A stretch of DNA of 64,000 nucleotides. Source: Axinella damicornis (Eukaryota; Porifera; Demospongiae; Axinellida; Axinellidae). Where the stretch lies: positions 15,470,483-15,534,482 of the forward strand of contig OZ007509.1 of NCBI GenBank assembly GCA_963931865.1, written 5' to 3'. Made by a program: the position numbers and the translations under genes. Below are positions 11,113-21,899 of the stretch, in pieces (the first letter of the stretch is position 1; every line of letters starts with the position of its first letter). The notes beneath the pieces were generated by a model. The model made no database searches, had not been told where the DNA came from, and saw nothing but the letters and a program-made list of their open reading frames with translations.

Positions 11113-11192
11113 ACCGGAAGCCTTGTGAATTTCAGCCCGCCCACATGCCAATAGTACTTAAAGACCGTAGAGACAGCATGTGGGCGGGGCTG
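11113..11192 (-). promoter_or_regulatory. R2 upstream element: ETS-like motif and inverted GC boxes
   Basis: ACCGGAAGC (11113-11121) lies 30 bp upstream of the ATG. CAGCCCGCCCACATG (11133-11147) follows, and its inverted partner CATGTGGGCGGGGCTG lies at 11177-11192. The arrangement is shared with R3, R4 and R5. Confidence 0.55.
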
Positions 11193-11199
11193 AAGTAAA

Positions 11200-11505
11200 A
11201 CGTCTGATCAAGAAGTCTGGAATGCAGTGGAACGGTACATAACATAGTGTGAATAAAACGAAGTGGATATTGGTCTCGACTCTGGTAGGTAGTCATACTT
11301 TACGGGTACCGGAAACGCGCATCTAGAACCGGCCTGGCCCTAATCATACCCTAAACCCATTGCCCTACTTCCTGCCGGACCAATATCCACTTCGCATACT
11401 TTAAGTATAGGTAATGGACACGCATGTACATGGCACTGGCCCTGGCCCAAACCATTGCTCTACTTCCTGCCGGACCAATAATAGAACTGTCACATTTAAT
11501 TTGGA

Positions 11506-11538
<33 letters not shown>

Positions 11539-11640
11539 TTGGTTCCCACTGGAACTATAAATTTTTCTGAAATAATAGAAATTTGTTAACTCTCCGTGGG
11601 CCAGCCATTCCACTAAATCCCAAAGTTTCAATCAGTGCCA
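11200..11640. repeat. Intergenic: GGTCCGGCAGGAAGTA inverted repeats and a poly-C tract
   Basis: Pieces of an inverted-repeat family occur here (right ends TACTTCCTGCCGGACC near 11368 and 11460, with an ACTTTAAGTATAGGTAA core near 11398). A poly-C tract lies near 11510-11533. Related copies sit near 12572-12695, 22545-22680, 37927-38020, 51530-52062 and 55585-56000. No gene was seen. Confidence 0.6.
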
Positions 11641-11669
11641 GGGAGGTGCTAAGGTGCACGTCAGAGGTG

Positions 11670-11841
11670 TATAAAAGACGCTATTGCCGCAGTGGCAGAC
11701 AGAATTGCCGCAATGGCAGACAAAATCGAGACGAAGAGTGACAGTGAAAAGACCGAAGTCGAAAAGACGACTAGTACAGGAGACGGAATACTAGAATACA
11801 CAACTCAATTGAGATGGCTCCTACCCACTGAACCTCACTGA
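11670..11841 (+). CDS. Possible small plus-strand gene with TATA box (42 codons)
   Basis: A canonical TATAAAA (11670-11676) lies 37 bp before an ATG at 11713 in fair context (GCCGCAATGG). The frame runs 42 codons to TGA at 11839-11841. The peptide starts MADKIETKSDSEKTEVEK and is charged and hydrophilic, with a faint thymosin-beta flavour (MADK, EKT) that I do not regard as proof. It is the only plausible gene in the 2 kb between R2 and M-C. It may instead be a first exon or a chance frame. Confidence 0.25.
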
Positions 11842-11849
11842 CAAAGGCA

Positions 11850-13300
11850 TATATATCATTATGGTAGTATAATTATAGACTGCTAATTATAACTTAATTG
11901 ATGTGCTGAAAATCAAAAAACTAAACTAAGATGTTTGGTTCACTCAAACAACTAAAATGAGTTTCACTCATTTCTTTTAGGTAATCACCTTTTAGTCCAT
12001 TTTAGTTAACTATAACTAAAAGCTTCTAACTACAACCAAATCATTCAGCATATATGCATAATCTAAACGAATACTCGGATAGCCATACTAGAACAACGTA
12101 CACTGCATTATAGGTGATTATAAACTGTGTGCATGTAGCTATATTGCTGCTTAACCCTTTAACTACGGAATTCTTTCCTCCAAGACAATGCATTCAGCGC
12201 ACACCACCTCCGACAATATTTGCTCCTCAGGGGAATGCAAGACTTGGTGGGGTTCGCACACATGGAGAGCCCCTTCTGGCAATAAATAAGGAAATACAAT
12301 ATCAATATATGGGTAATGGGCACACGTGCACTCAGCACTGGCCCTAATTAAGTTAGCCCTTTCCCTACTTCCTGCAGGACCTGGAAAAACTGCTTCATAA
12401 ATAAAGTTTCATCATCATCATCATCATCATGTGTATCAACATGACTATATAAAGCAGGGATGCCAAGGTCCTCATTATAAAATGAGGGTCATGCATTCAT
12501 GTGTAACAGATCGAAGGACAGGGAATAACATGCTATAGTCGCTTCCGTATAAGTTTGAGTCAGTAATATTGGTCCGGCAGGAAGTACATATATACTTTAA
12601 GTATAGGTAAGGGACACGCCTTAGCATTCAGCACCTGACTTGGTGCCAGGCCCTATAATATACCATTACCCATGACCCTACTTCCTGCCGGACCAATAAC
12701 CACTTTTTGTAAAGCAAAGTGCCGGTGTCACCACAGATTGCATCTGGCGTATGCATAGATTTGCACCTGTGCATGGACATAATCCGCTATAGCTGATTAT
12801 GTCCGGTCCGATACCATCGGAACTTCAGCCCCGCCTACAACTGCATGTGGGTTGATCGATGCTAGGGCTTGAAGAAACCATACAACATGGGCTGCTTGAA
12901 CTTGCTTCTGACCATGATGTCTGGAATCGTACACAACAATGAAACAATTAATGGACGACTAGGACGTGACAAAAGTGTGGAGAGAAAAAATCTGCTACAT
13001 GTACACAAATTTTACAAACATGACAAAAGTTAGCTGCTTCTGGGTAGGACAAGAACTTGAAGGGATTTGTAGACTTTCATGAACTGCAGGAGACAGAAAA
13101 ACAGAAACATGACAGCTGTAAAACTTCCCTTGCATCTGGTTATCCTACCATAGATATTAAACGTATAATAATATTATCTATGTCCCTACTGTATTGTAGG
13201 ATCATCACATGATACTGTCCTGTCGCACTGAAAGTGTTTAGAATGGGGATGGGAACCTCTCCAGTGGTGGTAATATGGGATCTGAGGCAGTGTGGTATGG
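11850..13300. other. Intergenic stretch between R2 and M-C
   Basis: Contains a (CAT)n microsatellite (about 12411-12430) and a complete GGTCCGGCAGGAAGTACAT...TACTTCCTGCCGGACC inverted repeat (about 12572-12695). A GC-box-like GCCCCGCC lies near 12828. From about 12440 onward it is nearly identical to 55690-56560 upstream of M-E. No coding feature was recognised. Confidence 0.6.
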
Positions 13301-13929
13301 AATGGGACCGTCCCCACCTGTTTGGAGTGGAAGTGGTGGCTGTACTCTCCGTGGGTGTCCCTGTACTTGATACTGACAGTGGCCCTCCTCTCACTGCAAC
13401 TGATTTCAGAGATGCAGTCGTTCCACAGCCGCGAGGAGATCTTCTCATCCGGAAAACGGCGGAGAATGAGTGCTTCATCTGTGATCTGGAGTGTGTATGC
13501 ATGTGCATGTGTACATGTACATATCAAGCTACAGAACCATGTGTTGAATCTCCTGATCACATAAAATATTCAGAGGTAAGGTAAACGGATGATTTAATTA
13601 ATAGCCATCTCATTTTTTCGTCAGAAAAGTGGTCTGGTCAAAACCAGACCGGCTCCACCAGCCCTGAATAGTCACACCACAGTGCTGTGTTCCTACCTGC
13701 AGTTTGTACACGGGTGCAATCATGTTGACACCATAGTGTACAATGTAGGAGATGGTGGGGTGGATCTCGCTGTACAGAGCCAGGAGACCAAGGTCGCTCA
13801 GGTCAACCTCAGTGGAGGTCTGTGAGGGAGTATAATTCAGACGTGTAGGAAACAAATCAACAGATGTCTTCTGTCCAAATGGAATCCACATTTGTATTAC
13901 AGCTACATCTGTTCAAATCTGTCCCTCCT

Positions 13930-14200
13930 CCCAACACCACTTCTCCCTCCTTTCCTACCTCCCACCCACTCCTCCATCTCACCCACCCACTCACTCCCTT
14001 CCTTCCTACCTCCCACCCACTCCATCCCACCCACCCACTCACTCCCTCCTTTCCTACCTCCCACCCACTCCTCCATCTCACCCACCCACTCACTCCCTCC
14101 TTTCCTACCTCCCACCCACTCCATCTCACCCACCCACTCACTCCCTTCCTTCCTACCTCCCACCCACTCCTCTGCATCACCACCCACCCAAACAAACAAA
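13930..14200. repeat. C-rich minisatellite in the MADD intron
   Basis: Tandem copies of a ~57-bp unit built on CCCACCCACTC-ACTCCCT-CCTTCCTACCTC. Shorter versions occur at 54385-54545 and 57255-57390 in the same intron. Long proline- or glycine-rich open frames through it on both strands are repeat artefacts. Confidence 0.8.
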
Positions 14201-15599
14201 GAAGCATCCACCCACCCCACCCACCTGGCCCCCTCCCTCCCTCACATTCTGCTCCACGTGCTTCAGTGTCTGCTGTAGCAGTCTCTCCTCAGCAGTGGCC
14301 AGCCGAGTCCTGGCCATCAGGCGGTGGATGAGGTCGGTGGTTTCCTCTGGAGAGAGCCCCACCATCAGCATGTACACCAGCAGGTTGTGCAGCACCAGGC
14401 TCAGCAGAGTGTCTTCTTCAGAGCCAAATGCCTGACGGTGGGCCTCTGACAAGGACGAGTACTTGGAGAGGGAGACCACAGTGACCAACCTACATTGTTA
14501 TGTGATATCATGTGATGTTGTGGTGTCATGTGGTGTCATGTGATGTCACGTGGTGTCGTGTGATGTCATGTGGGTCGTGTGATGTCATGTGGTGAAGCAT
14601 GATGCTGTAATGTTTGGTTGTACCAGCACAAGAAATCTACAATCCTGCTCACCTCTCGTAGAGTTCGGTGGTCCTCTCGTTCCATCCCAGGTAGCTCCTG
14701 TTCATGTCCACAGTTGACATAAAGAGACCATTCCAGAAAAGCCGATTCAGCAAGAATGTCTGGGAGCTACCCAGAGCCTTCATCAGATCCTTGTAGATGA
14801 ATGTGCATCCCTTCAAGTCTTGTCCTTCAGGAAGAGGAGGGAACAGCGTCGGGGATTGCGGACTGCTCTGGCCTTGTTTTTGTTTCTTGGAAAAGGGCAT
14901 GGGACTTCCAGATCTGTGCGGAAATTGTAGTTGTGAGGCAGGGTGCGAGGATTTTGTGTTAGGTGTTGATCTATGAGGTGCCTTCCTTGACGCTGCTGAT
15001 TCACTGATCACCCCATTTTGAACTACATGAGTCAATCGGGTAGGTTCTGTAGGCAAGTTGGAGTGTGAAATTCTATCAATGTCCCCATTAGGTAGAGGAG
15101 TGGCTGTATCGCAGGGTTGACCTTCGTTCCCACCTCCCTCATCTCCAACCCTCTCGCTCACTGCCTGCGATGGTGTGCCAGTATTGGCTACTAGAGTGGC
15201 AGTGCTGCCGTCATCCAACAGTTCGTCATGACTGAGTGGGGTAGACCCTACATCTCCATTTGCAAGGTCCTTGTTACGATCAAACTCTCCACTGACGCTC
15301 TTTGGAATCGTTACATCCCCGCCATTGTGGCCATGAAGACCGGCAGTGTGTCCTACCAATACTGTCCCGGCATCAGTGGTGTTGGTAGAAGCTGAAGTGT
15401 GTCTTGCCAGCTTGGATGTCTTGGTACTGGTGGAGAAATTTATAGGGGGACCGTCGGGTGAGGAACGGGAGGAGGAACTAGCACTGCTGGGGCTCCTACT
15501 GCTTTGTAGAGACAGACCTGGTCGATGTGTATCCCGCTCTTGTGGAGGAAGTGTCTCTGTTTGTCACTCACACATTCCACCTCACGGATGCCTTGAGTG

Positions 15600-15610
15600 A
15601 GTGTGTGTGT

Positions 15611-15662
<52 letters not shown>

Positions 15663-15765
15663 GAACATATGGTGTGTTTGGTGTGTGTGTGGTGTGTGGT
15701 GTGTGTGGTGTGTGGTGTGTGTGGTGTGAGTGGTGTGTGGAGTGTGTGGTGTGCATTTCATATAA
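15600..15765. repeat. (TG)n, poly-G and GTGTGGT repeats
   Basis: A (TG)n tract is followed by a G run of about 35 (about 15626-15661) and GTGTGGTGTGTG-type repeats. The same intron in M-E has only a short G run. The G run could form a quadruplex. Confidence 0.85.
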
Positions 15766-16139
15766 TAATGTAATACACAAGGATAAAGGTCACTGGAAAG
15801 TGGGCCACATTTGCTGATGTAAGGCTCACCTTTTCTGATAAGTTGGTGTCAGTGGTGGGGGAGTTCTTCTGGTATGTGGCCATGAAGGTGGAGGGACGGA
15901 GTGAGACCACGGGACGTGGGAACAGCCGGAATATGCAAAGGCACTGATCCACACAGCTGAGAATCTCCGGGTTGAAGAGGAACTCCACGAATGCAGTGCG
16001 GATCATGACATCCACCTCTGCCGCCACACAATGAAGTTGCTGCTCCTCTATGGAGAGAATGCTGCATTCACTGGCCTCTGTCGCAGAGACATCTGGCTTG
16101 TTGGTCTTCTCTGCATGGTTTATCCAGTGCCTGTGTGGG

Positions 16140-17040
16140 GGTGTATGTGAGTTAGTGACCTGGACATTTACTAAATAACCTGCAGGACATTTAGCAAATG
16201 ACCTGGACATTTACTAAATGTCCTGCAGCATGCGGCGATTTAGTAAATGCCCACATAGCCTGACCATGTGTGTGTGTGCGTGTGTGCATGTGTGTGTGCA
16301 TGTGTGCGTGTGTGTGTGTACAAGTGTGTGTGTGTATGTACGAGTGTACGTGTTTGTGTGTGTGTGTGTGTGCGAAGGGGATATATATGACTTCTTGTCC
16401 ATGGATAATGCAAGTCACATGCATATGTCCTATCAACACATCGAAGTGGATCTTGCAACCGTACATGCAGTTAGACTTAGCTAGGGTACACATGGTGTAT
16501 TTATTGAATGTGTGTGTGTGTGGCATGTACCGTAGTGTACGTATCAAGCGCCCACCCCCCTCTTCACTCGAAAGTTACTGCACAGGGTCCAAAAGCAGTG
16601 TAGTAAGGGCCCACCCATCACAAAAGTTGTTGATACAGTGCTGAATGGATGGGCGGATACTACATGCCTAAGTAGTCTGAGTACACATCTAACGCCCACC
16701 CCCTTGTTCAGCAGCGTTGTATTGTCCCCAAACCCTGGGCGCTTAATACGTACTCTATGGTATGTACTATGTACTCGTTCCCAGGCCTAGGCCTATAGCT
16801 AGCTGTCCCGTTCTTCAGTTTGCGTTGACAGTAATTATTACACAGATGCGGAAGGCCTGCATGGTGTTATCCATCACGTGATTGATGTCAGGCGCATGCA
16901 TGGATGACGAAAAGGGGGAGGGAGGTGGTGACCTATGTACACAGCACGTACATACTGAGATATTCACTGCCATTAATTACCACATGCTAACTCAAGCTAT
17001 GAATTCTAACCGTCAACAGGACACACACACACAACACACG
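16140..17040. other. Intergenic stretch with TG/CA microsatellites
   Basis: Contains a diverse (TG)n array at 16265-16375 and another at 16505-16525. A short duplicated motif (ACATTTACTAAAT / TTTAGTAAATG) lies at 16164-16245. The remainder shows no coding signal. Confidence 0.5.
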
Positions 17041-17049
17041 TATACAAAC

Positions 17050-17340
17050 ACACACTCACCACACTGTACTTGTCCAGGGCTGATCTCAGGGCTCTGTAGG
17101 TTGGAGTTTGAGTGTTCTCCTTCCACACCTGAAACACCTGCTCACACCGATACTCAGGCTGGTCTCGCTGGAGCTTGATACTGTCAAGACCCTAACATTT
17201 GCTTCAACTGGTCGATCGTGTGGGCAGTTTACTCACTACATCCAAAAATATCTCGGATGCAATTTCTTAAGAATATTCTCCTCGGCAAAATACTACTCTG
17301 AGTGTTGAAACGTACACAGATCAATATGAAGTAGCTGTTC
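17050..17340 (-). pseudogene. COR-end relic downstream of R3
   Basis: A better preserved copy of the final COR segment: on the minus strand it reads through RSALDKYSV-type sequence and back into the KVD-LKQ region. An indel near 17190 and in-frame stops destroy the frame. It is closest to the R2/R4 subtype, although it lies behind R3, which has the other subtype. Confidence 0.65.
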
Positions 17341-17682
17341 GAATTCAAATGTTTTCATTTCCTTGAAGACTGACAACTAAGATGTACTAATGCTACTGAA
17401 AATTCAAAAACGACTGATAACTGGAGCGAGAAAGGAAAACTGCATCTATTTCATGTGCACAGTGTGTGTGTATATGTGCGTGTGTGCAGATGTGCGTGTG
17501 TGTGCGTGTGCATATGTGAGTGTGTGTGTGTGTCCGAAGGAACAATCATGAGTTGATCATGTGACAAGTAGACATACATACACATTTACAGACTATAGAG
17601 GAGGAGACAGTATCCTCCTCCACACGCACACTGCAAATGATTATCACATGACATACCTCACAGCTCTGTGGTGGGCTGGCTG

Positions 17683-18023
17683 CTAGGCATCAGAGTCAGA
17701 GAGTTTTGAGTCAGACTGCAGTGTGACTGCTTCAATGTCACCAGCAAGCACACTGAGCTCCACGTCTCGTAAGACCTCTGTAAGTGTTTCCCATGAGACT
17801 GGCTGCTTGCCCTTCCCACTGACCCACTCCCGCAGTATCTCCGTGTTGATCTGCTCTGCGTCTCCCTTGTGCTTGTGTTCCATGTTGCGGACCCTATCTC
17901 CGTTGGTGTCTTCCAGGAGCAGGATGCCGAACTGTGTGTACTTTGTGCTGACCTCCTGGGGGACGTTTATCCTTCTCTCCCTCCCTCGGAACCTCACCAG
18001 CTCAATCAGGGTCGGCTGCACCC
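17683..18023 (-). CDS. R3 terminal exon: Death domain
   Basis: The acceptor TTTACAG is followed by a phase-1 exon ending in TAG at 17683-17685, 113 residues. A ~25-residue lead (QPTLIELVRFRGRERRINVP) is followed by a Death-domain-like fold: YTQFGILLLEDTNGDRV, then helices around EILREWVSGKGKQPVSW and TLTEVLRDVELSVLAGDIE. The GxGxxPVSWxTLxxxLRD pattern is typical of Death domains in NLR-like and DAPK-like proteins. These domains bind other Death domains in apoptosis and inflammation signalling. The phase matches the linker exon donor exactly (T|GG = Trp). A second copy lies at 25713-26044. Confidence 0.78.
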
Positions 18024-18344
18024 CTGTAAATAACACATGTAATTAATGGTTGAGGGACGTGATGTCGTGTAGTGTTGAATATGCTAGCTGGCTAGTTTGA
18101 TGGGCTAAGTCCACAGACGGCAGGTCTGTACATGTGCCAGTCTTCATCACTGGCCTGCCTGACCAGTTGAAATATGTTGTCATCAAACAACCCTAAACAT
18201 CAACAAACACCTAGTCTCATTCCCACACCACACTTGGAATGAGACTGTGTATTCAGAACACTAAGTAGAAGCATTCTGTAGTGAGCTGGTAGTGCCTAGC
18301 AATCATGCTCTTGTCAACCTGTTGCCATGGATGTGAGTACTTAC

Positions 18345-18459
18345 ACTTGTGTGCGCCACCATGGCCCCCAGTTAGTGGTGAGTGTTGAGTGGGTGGGGGC
18401 GTGTCACCAGCTGGTGGAACCACTGCAACAGTAGCCTCCGGTAGACAACCAGCCAGCTC
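18345..18459 (-). CDS. R3 linker exon
   Basis: Acceptor TAATG-side TTAG, then GAG CTG in phase 0, 38 codons plus one base, donor GTAAGT (18344-18339), leaving phase 1 for the Death exon. The peptide begins ELAGCLPEATVAVVPPAGD and is proline- and glycine-rich, a flexible tether between COR and Death. Confidence 0.6.
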
Positions 18460-18911
18460 CTAATGGAGGGAGAGAAAGACAACTGCACTTCAACCCTCAT
18501 GCACTCAAGACCCGATTCACACCACAGACATTCTAGTATGAGTGTCAAAATGAGATTACACAATCGAGTTGGCAGAGATGCTAAAAAATGATGTATTATA
18601 TCAGTTGTACAGACACAGAATGCGACAATATTTATTGAGACTTGAGGGAAAGGAATGCACCCACATACTAGCCTTGTTCCCAGGCTCCTCGTGAGCTTTT
18701 TGTCGTACACTGTACAAACAGTATGCAACAAATAGCTGGGAACAAGGCTATATACCCACATACAACTTCAACCATCCAGAACTGCTGAGCTAAGCAGTTT
18801 GTACAACCATGACATTCATGTATGGACATGATATTTCAAGAATGCAATCACACAAACTATAAACATTTAGCTAAGCTGGGCACAAACAACATGACACACA
18901 CACACACTCAC

Positions 18912-21677
18912 CAGTGGGTTTTTGCCACAAAATACACTGTACTCGTCCAGGGCTGATCTCAGAGACCCGTACGTTGGGTTTTTGGTGCTCTCCTTCCACA
19001 TCTGAAATACCAGCTTACACTGATACTCCGGCTGGTCGCACTGGAATGGTGGGGCTCTAGCAAGAGCAGCTCGTAGCTTGGCACTGTTGATACTGAGAAC
19101 ACACTTTAACTGGTCCACCTTTGTGCAGGACGTTGCACTCACTTCATCCAGGAATGCCTCTGAGATCACTCGGTCTGAATTCTTTTCCGAAAATAAACTT
19201 CCTGGACTGACCCAGGCATAAGGCTCAAAGTACAACAGACCATCAATTCTAGCCACCCTCTGTCCAGGCTGACTAACAACAATGGCTTTCTTCCCTGCCA
19301 ATGCCTCTGCCAATTCTGCAAGGGAAAACATGTGCAGAGAATCAACTTCTCTGACAGTCAGGTCAATCAAGGATTCTTTCACTTTCACTGTTGGACAAAG
19401 TTCATCCTTGGCATCTAGTATACATTTGAGAACTTGACTACGATGTCCAACACACTCCATTTCTTGCCCTTCAAGGCATTCCATTGTGACAGTGTATGCT
19501 GAGTGCTGGTTAGTCTCTTCTACTGTAGTCTGGACTCCATCTCGGCTAAGCCAGCGTATTCCATTCGTCCATACACAGCATCTTCTCTCCAGCACGGGGG
19601 AGGTTTGGACTTCATGCGTGTTGTCTGGAGCCAGAGCAAAGGAGAAAGCTAGACGAAGGAGCAACACATGTAAGAACTGGGGTGTGAGGAACTGGTGGGG
19701 CTGACTGCACTGAAGAATCCACCCACACCTGTAGGAGGGTGTCTCAATGGCTGCACCGGCTTCACTGGGCCTCTCCTCACTTATGAGGGCTGGGAAGAAG
19801 AAGAACTTCTCCACAGGGCCATAGCTACATCTGAAGTGTCTGCTAGTGATCAGGGAGACCTCAGATTCTGAGATTTCCTGGCAGAACTCCAGATGTCGCA
19901 AGAAGGCAACCACCAAGTTTGGGTCTCGCTTTGGAAATACTTCCCTGACCTTCGAAAATGGAACTACCCCTGTGCTGTTTGCAATATTGTGATGCTGTTT
20001 AAAATTATCGGGAGCAAAGATCGTGCCATTCACCTCTGACAGCAGTACTGCCTTATTAATGACCACCCAACTGTCCTCCACCTTCCTGGCATTCCTCAGG
20101 AAGAGGAACTGACCTTTGTCACTCAGTGTTGTCAGGTGCTGGCACAACTCATTTGTGTTGGTAGGTAGAATCTCCTTGCCTTCAAGTTTGAGTGCAAAGG
20201 AATCCTCACCTTGTTCTTGCTTTATAAGTGACTGAAGCTCAGAGACGGTGCATGCAATTTCACCTGCTAGCCTGGAGCTAATGAAGGCATAGAGAAGGTG
20301 CACTGCAAAATCAACTCGAAACATTTGTTTAAACTTGGTACAGCATTTAGCAACTATCTTGCTAATCCTAGTGAGGCCGCCTGATGCAAGTTTGCGACAA
20401 TCAAGTGTAACAACTTCACTAAAACTAGACGAAGCTTCTGAATGTGCAAGTTCTTTCACAGCATCTGAGGATTTTGTTTCAGGCTTCTCCTCTGTAACCT
20501 CATCTGCATGACTAAACACAGCAACTGCTAGCGGCTTACCAGCACTGGTGCAGCAGTTGGCAATAAAAGAGTTCCAGTACTGCAGTTGGCGAACAATGCA
20601 TTCTTTGCTCTGGTTTAGGCTCACGACCACTAGGAACATGCTAGCTGAGAAAGACACCAGGTTTCCCAGCAGAGCAGCATGGCTGGAGTAGTACTGGTAC
20701 TGACCTGCCATGTCATAGATCACAATCTGACCTAGCCTCCTGCTCTCAACACTAACAGGAATGATACCAGCCGTCAGCGGTTCAACATCATCTTTAGAAA
20801 TGTTCCTCCACTGGCCAGCAAATGAGCCAAAAAAGCTGGTGATTTCATTCTCAATGACTTTGACTAGGGTACTTTTTCCAGCAGCATGGTTTCCTAGCAC
20901 AAAGATTTTGAAAGCACCTTCTAGTGGATACTCCGTCCGACACTTCTTGAATATTTGAAATAGGTGACGATGGCCGCAGTATTTCTGTTCAATAACTGAG
21001 TTGACTAGTTGGAGGGGAGGGATACGAGACAAGAGAAACGTAACTACATCAGGTTCCACGGACAATGATGTCTCATGTAGTGGAGTGTCCCCCCCATCAG
21101 CACCTTTACTTCTAAACGGATCACAGTGGCACTCCTCCACAAGAAACTTTACAGTGTCCAGTTTCCCTCTCTGACAAGCATCGTGCAATGGAGTGTCGCC
21201 ACGACCATCTTGCATTCTAGGATCACAGTGGCACTCCTCCACAAGAAACTTGACAATGTCCAGTTTCCCACTCTTACAAGCATAATGAAGTGGAGTTGTA
21301 CCCCAGAACTCACGGGATGTGGGATCACAATGCTGGTCAACAATGAGAAACCTCACAATGTCTATACTTCCCTTCTCCAGACATGCATAGTGTAATGGAG
21401 TGTCTGACCACCAGTTTTTGAGGTGTACATCACAGTGGTACTTCTCTACTAACTGTCTACTCACGTCATACCACCCGTTCCTGCATGCGTAGTGCAGGAG
21501 GGAGGAGTTGAGATCGTCAATGTTGAGGTTTATTACCCACTGATCCTTGAAGTCCCTCACTTCCTCGGGGTCAGGGTATTTAGACAGCAATCTCAGGGCT
21601 CCCTCCTCGTTAGTGCCAGAGGACGCAGGATCTCGAAAGCAGCGAAGTAAACTGTGTTTGGTAACAACGTCGCTCAT
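18912..21677 (-). CDS. R3: ankyrin-Roc-COR-Death (ROCO) protein, main exon
   Basis: The exon has 922 codons from ATG at 21677 to donor CTG|GTGAGT at 18912/18911, phase 0. Joined to 18345-18459 and 17683-18023 it gives about 1073 residues with order head - five ankyrin repeats (about 58-230) - Roc (P-loop GNHAAGKST near 262, DMAG near 322, SHAD near 392) - COR - linker - Death. This is the only gene in the window for which a complete ankyrin-Roc-COR-Death chain can be spliced. The order is that of DAPK1 without its kinase, which suggests a signalling scaffold. An in-frame upstream ATG at 21761 would add 28 residues. I chose MSDVV because all paralogues align there and the extension overlaps the conserved promoter motifs. 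Confidence 0.92.
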
Positions 21678-21728
21678 TCCCTCTCTCTCTCTCTCCTGCT
21701 CTATCTTCCGCAAAATCGTCTTAACAAA

Positions 21729-21878
21729 ACCGGAAGTCCAGTGATTTTCAGCCCCGCCCACATGATTATCAGCATATGGATAGTCTGGATCCCAGACCCA
21801 ACCGGCGAGCGAGTAAGGTTGGGTCTGGGATCCAGACTATGGGTAGGGTAGGTGTGCAACAGCATGTGGGCGGGGCTG
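21729..21878 (-). promoter_or_regulatory. R3 upstream element: ETS-like motif and inverted GC boxes
   Basis: ACCGGAAGT at 21729-21737 is followed by CAGCCCCGCCCACATG at 21749-21764 and its inverse CATGTGGGCGGGGCTG at 21863-21878. A palindrome (21781-21839) has inserted between the two arms. Confidence 0.55.
21781..21839. repeat. 59-bp near-perfect palindrome
   Basis: Starts TAGTCTGGATCCCAGACC and ends with its reverse complement, with a short GC-rich loop. It shares the TAGTCTSG ends of the 2446-2499 family and has no clear target duplication. Confidence 0.65.
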
Positions 21879-21899
21879 AAGTAACCACAGAACCATGAT

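Larger units (their letters stand above)
13318..16130 (-). pseudogene. M-C: MADD-like copy with internal deletions and frameshifts
   Basis: Counterparts of M-E exons are exon 10 at 13318-13485 (intact, 168 nt), exon 9 at 13697-13870 (intact, 174 nt), exon 8 at 14246-14462 and exon 7 from 14653. In exon 8 the acceptor AG has become AA, moving the usable AG by one base. At about 15500 exon 7 is fused directly to the start of exon 5 (15500-15591), deleting part of 7, all of 6 and most of 5, and the join is out of frame. Further right, exon 3 is fused to the exon 4 donor (15830-16130), deleting most of exon 4, and carries a 1-bp frameshift near its start. The flanks are nearly identical to M-E, so the duplication is recent. 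The 3' exons could still be transcribed, but a full MADD protein cannot be made. Confidence 0.75.

Noticed and set aside
11713..11841. Thymosin-beta identity of the 42-codon frame
   Set aside because: Only MADK and an EKT-like motif match. The LKKTET actin-binding motif is absent.
13864..14331. Proline-rich frames (SFPTSHPLLHLTHPLTP) and their glycine/tryptophan-rich antisense frames
   Set aside because: They read through the C-rich intronic minisatellite between MADD exons 8 and 9, so they are low-complexity artefacts. The same holds for 54290-54812 and 57182-57740.
21678..21761. Upstream in-frame ATG of R3 (28 extra residues); similar for R5 at 51345
   Set aside because: The extensions are unrelated to each other and overlap the conserved ETS/GC-box element. 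All paralogues align at MSD-V.
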